Below are positions 26,839 through 34,593 of a DNA stretch of 64,000 nucleotides, in pieces. The stretch lies in the NCBI RefSeq assembly GCF_013522705.1, contig NZ_JAAMRE010000023.1:1-64000 (forward strand). Reading direction: 5' to 3'. The notes beneath the pieces were generated by a model that saw only the letters and a list, made by a program, of their open reading frames with translations, was not told the DNA's origin and did no database searches. The DNA comes from Pseudomonas lurida (GTDB taxonomy: Bacteria; Pseudomonadota; Gammaproteobacteria; Pseudomonadales; Pseudomonadaceae). How positions within the stretch are numbered: position 1 is the first letter of the stretch; every line of letters starts with the position of its first letter. The position numbers and the translations under genes were made by a program.

Positions 26839-27492
26839 ATGAGTACCCCCCTGAAAATCGATTTCGTCAGCGATGTGTCCTGCCCCTGGTGCATCATCGG
26901 CCTGCGCGGCCTGACCGACGCCCTGGACCAACTGGGCGCCGAGGTACAGGCCGAGATCCACTTCCAGCCGTTCGAACTCAACCCGAACATGCCGGCCGAG
27001 GGGCAGAACATCGTCGAACATATCACCGAAAAATACGGCTCCAGCGCCGAAGAGTCCCAGGCCAATCGTGCGCGCATCCGCGATTTGGGCGCGGCGCTGG
27101 GCTTTGCCTTTCGCACCGATGGCCAGAGCCGCATCTACAACACCTTCGATGCGCATCGCCTGCTGCATTGGGCCGGCCTTGAAGGCTTGCAGTACAACCT
27201 CAAGGAAGCGTTGTTCAAGGCTTACTTCACCGACCAGCAGAACCCCTCCGACCACGCCACCCTGGCGATCATCGCCGAAAGCGTCGGCCTGGATATCCAG
27301 CGCGCGGCCGCGATTCTCGCCAGCGACGAATACGCCGCCGACGTGCGCGAGCAGGAGCAGCTGTGGATTTCCCGTGGCGTGAGTTCGGTGCCGACCATCG
27401 TGTTCAACGACCAGTACGCCGTGAGCGGTGGTCAGCCGGCCGAAGCCTTTGTGGGGGCGATTCGCCAGATCATCAACGAGGCCAAAAACTAG
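26839..27492 (+). CDS. DsbA-family oxidoreductase (FrnE-like)
   Basis: A 217-residue cytoplasmic protein of the FrnE/DsbA-like thioredoxin-fold group. It begins MSTPLKIDFVSDVSCPWC with the redox motif C15-P-W-C18, and has the conserved FELNPNMP and a C-terminal cis-proline loop (GVSSVPTIVFN). Members act as dithiol-disulfide isomerases or oxidoreductases without a signal peptide. I chose the ATG at 26839, preceded by GAGG, over an in-frame start 15 codons upstream. It follows the hydrolase gene by 54 bases on the same strand. Confidence 0.88.
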   Translation: MSTPLKIDFVSDVSCPWCIIGLRGLTDALDQLGAEVQAEIHFQPFELNPNMPAEGQNIVEHITEKYGSSAEESQANRARIRDLGAALGFAFRTDGQSRIYNTFDAHRLLHWAGLEGLQYNLKEALFKAYFTDQQNPSDHATLAIIAESVGLDIQRAAAILASDEYAADVREQEQLWISRGVSSVPTIVFNDQYAVSGGQPAEAFVGAIRQIINEAKN

Positions 27493-27507
27493 AACCCCAT
27501 ATCCAAA

Positions 27508-27605
27508 GGTGGGAGGGGCGCTGCGACGATTCGAAGGCTGAGTGTCTGTCACCGCCTGTAGCGCCCCAACCACCTATCGAGGGCAAGCCCTGTCCCACAG
27601 GGTTT
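27508..27605. repeat. Degenerate REPIN
   Basis: GGTGGGAGGGGCGCTGCG (27509-27526) and CTATCGAGGGCAAGCCCTGT near 27574-27593, continuing into CCCACAGGG, are inverted, degenerate REP arms between the FrnE-like gene and the arginase-fold gene. Confidence 0.65.
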
Positions 27606-27677
27606 TGGCAGTGTGCTTGGGGTAGGCGCTGGCCCGCGCCTTGCATTGACCCCCTAAAGCCTTAGGGGAACACTGCC

Positions 27678-28598
27678 GTGAATATTCTCGATCTAGACCA
27701 CAGCCTCACCGCGCAGGCGCCGATTGCCCGGCGGTTGGCCAGCGGGCAGGCGACGCGTATCGATCTGCTGGACCTGGGCCCGAAGCTGCGCCTCTGGTCT
27801 ACCGAAAAGACCTGGAAACGCTTCGTCGAACGCCTGGCCCGGCGGCCGCGGCCCACGGACGCGCGGCCGGAGATCCTGTTTGTCGGCTCCGGCGATTACC
27901 ACCACCTCACGCCGGCGTTCCTGGCCGACTTGAAAGAGCCGGTCAGCCTGATCCACTTTGACAATCACCCCGACTGGGTGCGCCTGGCGCCCAAGCGCCA
28001 CTGCGGGTCATGGGTCAACCGCGCGTTGAAGATGCCGGCGATCAAACGCATTGTCACCCTCGGCCCGTGCAGCGATGACCTGCATAACCCGCAACTGCGC
28101 GGCGGCAACCTCGCTGCGCTCAAGCGCGGGCAGTTGCAGCTGTTTCCCTGGCAGCATGCGCCGTCGAAAGTATGGGGGCGGATCGGCGATGGCGCCGGGC
28201 ATCAGCAGCGCGAAGATCACTTGTATTGGCGCAACCTGGCCGAGCTGGATTGGACTGCATTTCTCGAACAGATGATCAGCAGCCTGCCCACCGACGCGGT
28301 CTGGATCACAGTGGATAAAGACGTGCTGGCCAGCGAAGACGCAGCCACCAACTGGGACCAGGGCGGCATGCGCCTGACCCACTTGCTGCAGGCCCTGCGC
28401 GCCTTGGCCGCACGCAAACGCATCATCGGCATCGACGTCTGCGGCGAGTTCGCCACGCCGGCGTTCAGCAACGCATTCAAGCGTTGGGAGGCCAAGTCCG
28501 ACCAGCCTCCCGCCGAGCGCTGGAGCCCTGAGGATCTGCAGCGCAATGCCGCCACCAATGCGGCCCTGATCGACCTGTTCGAGGAATTGTTCCCGTGA
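27678..28598 (+). CDS. Arginase-fold (ureohydrolase family) protein
   Basis: A 306-residue protein of the arginase/agmatinase fold. The manganese-binding blocks are recognisable: GSGDYHHLT supplies the first His, IHFDNHPDW is the D-x-H-x-D motif, and TVDKDVL is the D-x-D motif. The rest is divergent from arginase, agmatinase and guanidinobutyrase, so the guanidino-type substrate, if any, is unknown. The start is a GTG with AGGGGA about 8 bases upstream. The stop overlaps the start of a small multidrug-like transporter gene by 4 bases, and a second one follows. This suggests that the three products act on one small molecule. Confidence 0.75.
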   Translation: MNILDLDHSLTAQAPIARRLASGQATRIDLLDLGPKLRLWSTEKTWKRFVERLARRPRPTDARPEILFVGSGDYHHLTPAFLADLKEPVSLIHFDNHPDWVRLAPKRHCGSWVNRALKMPAIKRIVTLGPCSDDLHNPQLRGGNLAALKRGQLQLFPWQHAPSKVWGRIGDGAGHQQREDHLYWRNLAELDWTAFLEQMISSLPTDAVWITVDKDVLASEDAATNWDQGGMRLTHLLQALRALAARKRIIGIDVCGEFATPAFSNAFKRWEAKSDQPPAERWSPEDLQRNAATNAALIDLFEELFP

Positions 28599-28975
28599 GC
28601 CTGACCGTGGTGGTGCTGGTGGCGTTTTCCATCGTGCTCGATGTGATCGGCCAGCTGTGTTTCAAGATGGGCCTGGACCGTTTGCCCGAACTGGAGGGCG
28701 ATTTTCGCCTGAATGCGTTCTGGGGCCAGGTGTTCAATGCGCCGCTGTTGTGGGCGGGAATCGGCGCCTATGTGATCGAGTTTTTCGTCTGGCTCGAAGC
28801 CTTGTCCCGCGCGCCGCTGAGCCTGCTGTTTCCGGCGGCGGCGCTGGCGTACTGCGGCGTGGTACTGGCGGGCAAACTGGTGCTGGGCGAAACCGTCAGC
28901 CGCCGGCGCTGGCTGGGCACGTTGGTGATCACATTAGGGGTGATGTTGGTGGCGATTGGAGGAGGGCAGGCATGA
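28595..28975 (+). CDS. Half-size DMT/EamA (ArnE/F-like) membrane protein 1
   Basis: A 126-residue protein with four hydrophobic segments and the C-terminal pattern of half-size drug/metabolite transporters (LSLLFPAAALAYCGVVLAGK, LVLGETVSRRRWLGTLVITL). ArnE/ArnF and paired SMR proteins of this size work as heterodimers. It overlaps the arginase-fold gene (GTGA) and the next gene (ATGA), so the three are translationally coupled. I infer that it is one half of a heterodimeric exporter or flippase. Confidence 0.78.
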   Translation: MSLTVVVLVAFSIVLDVIGQLCFKMGLDRLPELEGDFRLNAFWGQVFNAPLLWAGIGAYVIEFFVWLEALSRAPLSLLFPAAALAYCGVVLAGKLVLGETVSRRRWLGTLVITLGVMLVAIGGGQA

Positions 28976-29376
28976 GTACGCAAAACGTCAATGCCGGTTG
29001 GCTGCACGAACGCCTGGGCACGGTGGTGTTGTGGGCCTTATTGATCTGCACCGAGAGTGCCGGCCAGCTGTTCACCAAGATCGCCGGCGATCAGTTGGGA
29101 CAGATGGATTTCAATTGGCAGTGGCTGGTGGAAGTCGCGCATAACCCCGGCATCCTGGCGGCGATTGCCTGCTACATCGGCGCGTTTTTCGTGTGGATGC
29201 TGATCCTGCGGCGCAGCAGTTTGTCACTGGCCTTTCCCCTGAGTTCACTGGTGTTCGTGGTGGTGCTGCTGGGGTCGTGGCTGGGGCTGGGGGAACATAT
29301 CAGCCCGCTGCATTGGGTGGGGGTTGCAGTGATCATCGGTGGCATCGCCCTGCTGGCCGAAGGCGAAGAGAACTGA
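28972..29376 (+). CDS. Half-size DMT/EamA (ArnE/F-like) membrane protein 2
   Basis: A 134-residue partner of the preceding protein, with four hydrophobic segments and the matching C-terminal pattern SLSLAFPLSSLVFVVVLLGS, LGEHISPLHWVGVAVIIGG. The N-terminal helix contains LLICTESAGQLFTKIAG. The frame is open upstream for 315 bases, but GGAGGG just before the ATG at 28972 and the 4-base overlap fix this start. The two subunits are not identical, as expected for an obligate heterodimer. Confidence 0.78.
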   Translation: MSTQNVNAGWLHERLGTVVLWALLICTESAGQLFTKIAGDQLGQMDFNWQWLVEVAHNPGILAAIACYIGAFFVWMLILRRSSLSLAFPLSSLVFVVVLLGSWLGLGEHISPLHWVGVAVIIGGIALLAEGEEN

Positions 29377-29409
29377 TGGTCGAGGGGCTTGGCCCCCCGA
29401 TGTTCATGG

Positions 29410-29433
29410 GTGGGAGGGGCAAGCCCCTCCCAC
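29410..29433. terminator. Single REP palindrome between convergent genes
   Basis: GTGGGAGGGGC-AA-GCCCCTCCCAC is a perfect 11-bp inverted repeat with a 2-nt spacer. It lies between the DMT stop and the convergent MipA stop. It is a REP core and a plausible bidirectional transcription stop, though it has no U-tract. Confidence 0.6.
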
Positions 29434-29439
29434 AGTGGA

Positions 29440-30210
29440 TCAATCGAACTTGTAGCTGATCGCCGTTTGCACCTGCCCCTGGTTCACATCGCCAGTCTGC
29501 TTGACGATGCTGCTGTTCGCCGCCGAGCCCACCAGGTGCACCCAGCTGGCGCTGGTCAACAGCGACCAGTGAGGCGCCAGGGGAAATTCAAAGCTCTGGG
29601 TCAGCGTTACATTCTGGAAACCGCCGCTGGCGTTATACGGGCGAAAACCGGTGGCGGCGGCTTCGTGGTCGTCCACGCCGAAAAACGTGTTGGTCTGCCG
29701 TGCGTCGGCGAAATGCGCCACCAGGCCGCTGCTGCCGATGATCCCACCGCCCAGCGGGTAGCCCAGTTCGCCACCCAGCTTGCCCAATGTGCCGCTCTGG
29801 GAGTGGCCGCCGCCGACGGCCTGGCCCAGCTGCGCGTAAACCCGCCAGAAGTCAGCCGGTGCGTATTGCACGAAGCCACCGACCTCGGCCATGTCCGACA
29901 CGTTGCGCAACCCCTGCAGCGAGCCGTTGGACGTACGCCCCTGCAGGTAATTGATATACGGCCCGGCGCTGAAACCGTGGGTGTCCACCGCGCTCCAGGT
30001 CAGGCCGTCGTCGGTGCTCAGGCTGACATTGCCCCAGTCCAGATCCACATAGGGCACGGGCCGCGTTTCGTAGCGGCTGCCGGTCGGGTCGTGGGGCTGA
30101 TAACTCAGGCCGGCGCCGACTTCACCCCTGATGCCGTCGGCCAACGCGGTATTGGAAACGCCCCACAGGCCAAGCAAACCGGCGAGTGCCGCGCAGGTGA
30201 TCCTCAACAT
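29440..30210 (-). CDS. MipA/OmpV family outer membrane protein
   Basis: A 256-residue exported beta-barrel protein of the MipA/OmpV family. A signal peptide (MLRITCAALAGLLGLWGVSNTALA) precedes beta-strand-rich sequence, and the protein ends VQTAISYKFD with a terminal aromatic-rich strand, as outer-membrane barrels do. MipA was described as a scaffold between lytic transglycosylases and PBPs, and OmpV relatives are porin-like. The ATG at 30210 has AAGGAAC about 7 bases upstream; a long in-frame extension to 30618 overlaps the divergent gene and is not credible. It shares a 229-base divergent region with the sigma-54 operon. Confidence 0.82.
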   Translation of the reverse strand: MLRITCAALAGLLGLWGVSNTALADGIRGEVGAGLSYQPHDPTGSRYETRPVPYVDLDWGNVSLSTDDGLTWSAVDTHGFSAGPYINYLQGRTSNGSLQGLRNVSDMAEVGGFVQYAPADFWRVYAQLGQAVGGGHSQSGTLGKLGGELGYPLGGGIIGSSGLVAHFADARQTNTFFGVDDHEAAATGFRPYNASGGFQNVTLTQSFEFPLAPHWSLLTSASWVHLVGSAANSSIVKQTGDVNQGQVQTAISYKFD

Positions 30211-30282
30211 GGTCACTGTTCCTTGATTGAATACCCGCGCATGAACGCGCAAAGCGCGGTGGCCGTGCAAGCACTCATGTTG

Positions 30283-30310
30283 TTTGTAGCAAGCTACAAA
30301 AATTGTAGCT
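30283..30310. promoter_or_regulatory. Triple half-site inverted repeat (candidate enhancer or operator)
   Basis: TTTGTAGC-aa-GCTACAAA (30283-30300) is a perfect 8-bp inverted repeat with a 2-base spacer. It overlaps a second one, AGCTACAA-aaa-TTGTAGCT (30292-30310). The result is three alternating copies of one half-site. It is centred about 108 bases before the predicted start of the sigma-54 transcript, a normal distance for an NtrC-type enhancer. It could equally be an operator for mipA on the other side. Confidence 0.6.
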
Positions 30311-30372
30311 GTCACGACACATATAAGCCCCGCACCCCGAGCAAAGCCCCGGCTGCACGGGGTGATGGCCAC

Positions 30373-30389
30373 TTGGCACAGTCTCTGCT
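30373..30389 (+). promoter_or_regulatory. Sigma-54 (-24/-12) promoter
   Basis: TTGGCACAGTCTCTGCT matches the RpoN consensus YTGGCACG-N4-TTGCW, with GG and GC exactly 10 bases apart. The -24 element is TTGGCAC (30373-30379) and the -12 is CTGCT (30385-30389). Transcription would start near 30400, about 40 bases before the HAD phosphatase gene. Confidence 0.72.
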
Positions 30390-30439
30390 CTACCCCTTGG
30401 GCAAGCGCATGCAGCGCGCCCTCTTCAAGGTAAACGCAG

Positions 30440-31138
30440 ATGATTGACTGGCATATCGTGTGTGACTTCGACGGGACCATCACGCCCACCGATGTCATCG
30501 ACAACGTCCTCCAACGCTTCGCCGGCCCCGAGTGGGAAACCATCGAGCAGCAATGGCTGGACGGGCATATCGGTTCACGCGAATGCCTGAGCCGCCAACT
30601 GGCGCTGATCAAGGCCACGCCCAGCGAATTGCTGGCGTACTTCGACAGCGTCGAGATCGACCCGGATTTTCCGGATTTCGTCGATCACGTCCTCGGCCTG
30701 GGGGCGAGTCTGGACGTGGTCAGCGACGGCATCGAACAAGGCATCGCGCGGATTCTGTCGCGCAACTATGTGACCTTGCTGCCGATCCTCGCCAACCGCC
30801 TGCGCCAGGTCGACCAGAACAGCTGGCGCATCGATTTTCCCTATTCAAGCGATGCCTGCCGCGCCGCGTCCGGCAACTGCAAGTGCAAATCCACCCCGCG
30901 CAACAAGCGGGTGCTGGTGATCGGCGACGGCAAGTCCGACATGTGCGTGGCCTCCACCGCTGACTTCGTGTTCGCCAAGGGCAGCCTCGCCGAGTACTGC
31001 GTCGCTAACGCCATCCCCCATGCGCGCTTCGACACCTTTGCCGAAGTGACGGCATTGCTGGCGCGGCTCCCGCAGAGCATTGCCGCCAATACCTCCTCCT
31101 TTGCTACTGACTCCCAGGAACTCTTCCATCATGTCTGA
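30440..31138 (+). CDS. MtnX-like HAD-IB phosphatase
   Basis: A 232-residue HAD-superfamily subclass IB phosphatase resembling MtnX and phosphoserine-phosphatase-like enzymes. Motif I is CDFDGTIT with nucleophile D9 and acid D11, and the C-terminal acidic motif is VIGDGKSDMCVA. A cysteine-rich insert (CRAASGNCKCKS) follows the cap region, as in MtnX. Methionine-salvage partners are absent, so a different phosphate ester is likely. It is the first gene of the sigma-54 operon; its stop overlaps the aminotransferase start by 8 bases. It should remove phosphate from the precursor or product handled by the next enzymes. Confidence 0.82.
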   Translation: MIDWHIVCDFDGTITPTDVIDNVLQRFAGPEWETIEQQWLDGHIGSRECLSRQLALIKATPSELLAYFDSVEIDPDFPDFVDHVLGLGASLDVVSDGIEQGIARILSRNYVTLLPILANRLRQVDQNSWRIDFPYSSDACRAASGNCKCKSTPRNKRVLVIGDGKSDMCVASTADFVFAKGSLAEYCVANAIPHARFDTFAEVTALLARLPQSIAANTSSFATDSQELFHHV

Positions 31139-32525
31139 TATCCGCATCGCAACCGCCGAAGACCAGGTGCTTCTGGACAAAGAGGCCAAGTACTGCTCCT
31201 ACGGCGATACCGTCCATTACATCGAGCCGCCGCGCATTTTCAGCCGCTGTGAAGGTTCCTACGTGTGGGACACCGAAGACCAGGCCTACCTCGACCTGCA
31301 AATGTGGTACTCGGCGGTCAACTTCGGCTACGCCAACCCGCGCCTGAACAATGCGCTGAAACAGCAGATCGATACCCTGCCGCAGATCGCCAGCCAGTAC
31401 CTGCACAAGGGCAAGATCGAGTTGTCGGAAATGATCGCCGTCGACGCCAAGAACAAATTCGGCCTCGACGGCCGCGTGCACTTCAACGTCGGCGGTTCGC
31501 AATCGATTGAAGACTCCCTGAAGGTGGTGCGTAACGCCACCAACGGCAAGAGTTTGATGTTCGCCTTCGAAGGCGGCTATCACGGGCGCACCCTCGGCGC
31601 CTCGTCGATCACTTCCAGCTACCGCTACCGTCGCCGCTATGGCCACTTTGGCGAGCGTGCGCAATTCATCCCGTTCCCTTACCACTTCCGCGGCCCCAAG
31701 GGCATGACCAAGGAAGAATATGGCAGCCACTGCGTGCAGCAATTCGCGCGGCTGTTCGAGACCGAATACAACGGCGTGTGGGACCCGAAAGTCGGCCAGA
31801 GCGAATACGCCGCGTTCTACGTCGAACCGATCCAGGGCACCGGCGGCTATGTGATCCCGCCGATGAACTTTTACCGCGAACTCAAGCAGGTACTGGATCA
31901 GCACGGCATTCTGCTGGTGTCCGATGAAATCCAGATGGGCTTCTACCGCACCGGCAAGCTGTGGTCGATCGAACACTTCGACGTGCAGCCGGATGTGATC
32001 GTGTTCGGCAAGGCGCTGACCAACGGGCTCAACCCCCTGGGCGGCATCTGGGCTCGCGAAGAGTTGATCAACCCGAAGATCTTCCCGCCAGGCTCGACCC
32101 ACTCCACCTTCGCCTCCAACCCGCTGGGCACGGCGGTGGGTCTGGAAATGTTCAAGATGACCAACGAAGTCGACTACGGCGCGATGGTCATGGCCAAGGG
32201 CAAGTTCTTCCTTGAAGGTTTGCAGGATTTGCAGAAGCGTTTCCCGATCATCGGCGACGTGGACGGCCTGGGCCTGGCCCTACGCTGCGAAATCTGCGGC
32301 CCGGACGGTTTCACCCCGGACAAGGCGACCCTGGACTACATGGTCGAGGAAGGCATGAAGGGCGATATGGTGGTCGACGGGCAGAAACTCGGCCTGATCC
32401 TCGACGTGGGCGGTTACTACAAAAACGTGATCACCCTGGCGCCGTCCTTGGAAATCAGCTACCCGGAAATCGAACTGGGCCTCAAGCTGCTGGAACAACT
32501 GCTGGTACGGGCGACCAAGCGGTGA
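31131..32525 (+). CDS. Class III PLP-dependent aminotransferase
   Basis: A 464-residue class-III (omega-amino-acid type) aminotransferase. The PLP lysine is K294 in VIVFGKALTNGLNPLGG. The cofactor-binding blocks are NVGGSQSIEDSLKVVRNA, FEGGYHGRTLGASSIT and LLVSDEIQMGFYRTG. Family members move an amino group between an omega-amine or amino acid and an aldehyde or keto acid. Flanking genes (phosphatase, esterase, acyltransferase) suggest a small biosynthetic or modification pathway, not GABA catabolism, because no semialdehyde dehydrogenase is present. AGGA lies about 11 bases before the ATG. It overlaps the upstream gene by 8 and the downstream gene by 4 bases. Confidence 0.88.
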   Translation: MSDIRIATAEDQVLLDKEAKYCSYGDTVHYIEPPRIFSRCEGSYVWDTEDQAYLDLQMWYSAVNFGYANPRLNNALKQQIDTLPQIASQYLHKGKIELSEMIAVDAKNKFGLDGRVHFNVGGSQSIEDSLKVVRNATNGKSLMFAFEGGYHGRTLGASSITSSYRYRRRYGHFGERAQFIPFPYHFRGPKGMTKEEYGSHCVQQFARLFETEYNGVWDPKVGQSEYAAFYVEPIQGTGGYVIPPMNFYRELKQVLDQHGILLVSDEIQMGFYRTGKLWSIEHFDVQPDVIVFGKALTNGLNPLGGIWAREELINPKIFPPGSTHSTFASNPLGTAVGLEMFKMTNEVDYGAMVMAKGKFFLEGLQDLQKRFPIIGDVDGLGLALRCEICGPDGFTPDKATLDYMVEEGMKGDMVVDGQKLGLILDVGGYYKNVITLAPSLEISYPEIELGLKLLEQLLVRATKR

Positions 32526-33376
32526 ACAGTCACGGGTTCGACCTCGGTGAAGGTGATGCCGGTTTCGTGCTCGGCAACGGTCCGGTCGGGGTCCTGTTGA
32601 TCCACGGCCTGACCGGCACCCCGAATGAATTGCGCCAGGTCGCCAAGGGCCTGGCCAGGGACGGTACGTGCACGGTGTACGTACCGACCCTGGCCGGACA
32701 CTGCGGCGGCAACAGCGACTTGCAGGCCACCGGCTGGCGCGACTGGTACGAAGGCGTGCGCAAGACCTTCGTGCAGGTGCGCCAGCGGCATGGGCAAGTG
32801 TTCGTCGGTGGCTTGTCCATGGGCGCGGTGATGTCGATGTACCTGGCTTCGGAGCATCCGGGCCAGGTCGCCGGGCTGCTGATGTATTCCACCACCCTTA
32901 AGTACGACGGCTGGAGCATCAGCAAAATGGCGTTCATCACGCCGTTGCTGATCCGCATCCCGTTCGGCGTGCGCCTGTTCCGGTTTACTGAAAAGCCGCC
33001 CTACGGCATCAAGAACCAACGGTTACGGGCAATCGTCGAGCGGCAGATGAAGGAGGGTGAAAGCAGCGAGGCGGGGTTGTTGACCATGGAAGGGGTGACG
33101 GTGCGCGAGTTGCACTGGATGAACGCCGTGGTGAAGAAACGCATGCCGTCGATCAACGTACCGGCGTTGGTGCTGCATTCGATCGAAGACGACATCACCA
33201 GCCGCTGGAACGCCGACTACGTCGAGCGCCACCTGGGCGGGCCGGTGACCAAGATCCTGCTGGACGACTGCTACCACATGATCACCGTCGACCTGCAATA
33301 CCGGCGGGTGATCGAACTGAGCGCCGCTTTTATCCGCGAACGGGCGACCGACGATGTGTTGGCGTGTTGTGGTTAA
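32522..33376 (+). CDS. Est30-like carboxylesterase/alpha-beta hydrolase
   Basis: A 284-residue cytoplasmic alpha/beta hydrolase resembling Est30-type carboxylesterases and monoacylglycerol lipases. The oxyanion segment is VLLIHGLTGTPNEL, the nucleophile S99 lies in GGLSMGAVMS, the acid is in LHSIEDDITS and the histidine in DDCYHMITVD. There is no signal peptide. The start is a GTG overlapping the aminotransferase stop (GTGA). Ester or amide hydrolysis, or acyl transfer, on the pathway intermediate is plausible; the substrate is unknown. Confidence 0.83.
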   Translation: MNSHGFDLGEGDAGFVLGNGPVGVLLIHGLTGTPNELRQVAKGLARDGTCTVYVPTLAGHCGGNSDLQATGWRDWYEGVRKTFVQVRQRHGQVFVGGLSMGAVMSMYLASEHPGQVAGLLMYSTTLKYDGWSISKMAFITPLLIRIPFGVRLFRFTEKPPYGIKNQRLRAIVERQMKEGESSEAGLLTMEGVTVRELHWMNAVVKKRMPSINVPALVLHSIEDDITSRWNADYVERHLGGPVTKILLDDCYHMITVDLQYRRVIELSAAFIRERATDDVLACCG

Positions 33377-33384
33377 CGCGACGG

Positions 33385-33421
33385 GTGTGCTGAGCGGGCT
33401 CTGTGGCAAGCCTGCTCACCA
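33385..33421. repeat. Degenerate REP element inside the operon
   Basis: GCTGAGCGGGCTCTGTGGCA and GCAAGCCTGCTCACCAC form a decayed REP of the same family as the element near position 117. It fills most of the 89-base gap between the esterase and acyltransferase genes, the only sizeable gap in the operon. Confidence 0.55.
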
Positions 33422-33465
33422 CGCGACCTGACCCAACCAGATCCTCAGCCAAAAAAGGGGAACAC

Positions 33466-34593
33466 GTGATCACCACCCAAGCCTTTGCAACCATCCGGGC
33501 TCTGCAGCGCAGTGCCTGGAACGATTGTTTTCCCGGTGCGCTTGAAGATTGGGACTATTACGTCGCCGTGGAAAACGCCGCCGTCGAGGATTTTCAATGG
33601 CGCTACCTGGCCGTGTACGACAATGGAACGCTGGTGGCCGTGGCGCCGGCCTTTATTACCCATTACCGTCTCGACACCACCGTGTCCGGCGTCGGCAAGC
33701 GCTTGACCACGCGCCTGCAACGCCTGTGGCCGGGAGCGTTGCAGCTGGGGTTGTATGCCTTGGGCTCGCCGCTGGCCGAGCGCTGCGACGTCGGGTTTGC
33801 CAGCGAGGTACCGCAGGTGCGCCGCCCGCTGGTGCTCACGCATCTGCTGCAGGCCGCCCGACAGGACGCCGATGACCTCGGCATCGGCCTGCTGGCGGTC
33901 AAGGATGCCCCCAGCCACGACCCGCACTGGCGCGAAAGCTGCCGCGCCGCCGGTTTCCAGAGTATGCCGAGCCTGCCTACTGGCGTGCTGCCGCTGCCCT
34001 ATGGCTCGGTGGACGCCTACCTCGGTTCGTTGGGCAAATCCACGCGCAAGGACCTGCGCCGCAAACTGCGCGCGCCGGGGCCGCGGGTCGAATGGCGGGA
34101 CAATATCGATGATGTGCTGCCCGAGGTCATGAGGCTGTACGAAGCCACGCTTACCCGCGCCGAGTTGCAGTTCGAGCGCCTGCCCGCCAGCTACTTCACC
34201 GGCGTGCTCGAACGCCTCGAAGGGCGCGCGGTGTGTGTTCTGTACTGGGTGGATGAGCAACTGGTAGCGTTCAACCTCATGCTCAGGGACGAACATCGGC
34301 TGGTGGACAAGTTCTTCGGGCATGACGTCGCCTTCACCCGCGACCACAACCTGTACTTTCGCAGTTGGCTGACCAATGTCGACTACTGTATTCAACACAA
34401 AATTGCAGCGTACGAGTGCGGGCAGGCCGGGTATGCCAGTAAGCTGCGCCTGGGCTGCACGTTCCAGGGCAACCAGGTGTTCTTCCGGCACCGTAACCGC
34501 CTGGTCAACGGTCTGCTCGCGCTGGTAAAACTGTTTATCCGACCGGATCGTTCCGACCCTGCCATGGCTGCTGCAATAAGCGAATCCCGATGA
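33466..34593 (+). CDS. FemAB/GNAT-like acyltransferase
   Basis: A 375-residue protein of the GNAT-fold FemAB/BioF2-like group (Acetyltransf_6 type), recognised from the C-terminal pattern KSTRKDLRRKLR, LVAFNLMLRDEHRLVDKFFG and AAYECGQAGYASKLRLGC. Members transfer an acyl or aminoacyl group to an amine. It lacks membrane segments. I chose the GTG at 33466 because AAGGGGA lies about 6 bases upstream; the open frame from 33403 runs through a REP fragment. The stop overlaps the sensor kinase ATG by 4 bases, tying this enzyme to its regulator genes. The substrate is not predictable. Confidence 0.75.
   Translation: MITTQAFATIRALQRSAWNDCFPGALEDWDYYVAVENAAVEDFQWRYLAVYDNGTLVAVAPAFITHYRLDTTVSGVGKRLTTRLQRLWPGALQLGLYALGSPLAERCDVGFASEVPQVRRPLVLTHLLQAARQDADDLGIGLLAVKDAPSHDPHWRESCRAAGFQSMPSLPTGVLPLPYGSVDAYLGSLGKSTRKDLRRKLRAPGPRVEWRDNIDDVLPEVMRLYEATLTRAELQFERLPASYFTGVLERLEGRAVCVLYWVDEQLVAFNLMLRDEHRLVDKFFGHDVAFTRDHNLYFRSWLTNVDYCIQHKIAAYECGQAGYASKLRLGCTFQGNQVFFRHRNRLVNGLLALVKLFIRPDRSDPAMAAAISESR

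Noticed and set aside
28657..29376. Single 239-codon frame covering both half-size transporters
   Set aside because: Its first part is the wrong frame of the first transporter; the ribosome site and ATGA overlap show the second gene starts at 28972.
30211..30618. Long N-terminal extension of the MipA-like protein
   Set aside because: It would overlap the divergent phosphatase gene and remove the signal peptide from the N-terminus.
30440..31138. Methionine-salvage MtnX assignment for the HAD phosphatase
   Set aside because: Resemblance is at subfamily level only; no mtnW, mtnK or other salvage gene is present and the neighbours suggest another pathway.
31131..32525. GABA aminotransferase (gabT) assignment
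   Set aside because: No succinate semialdehyde dehydrogenase or GABA transporter is linked; the class-III fold alone does not fix the substrate.
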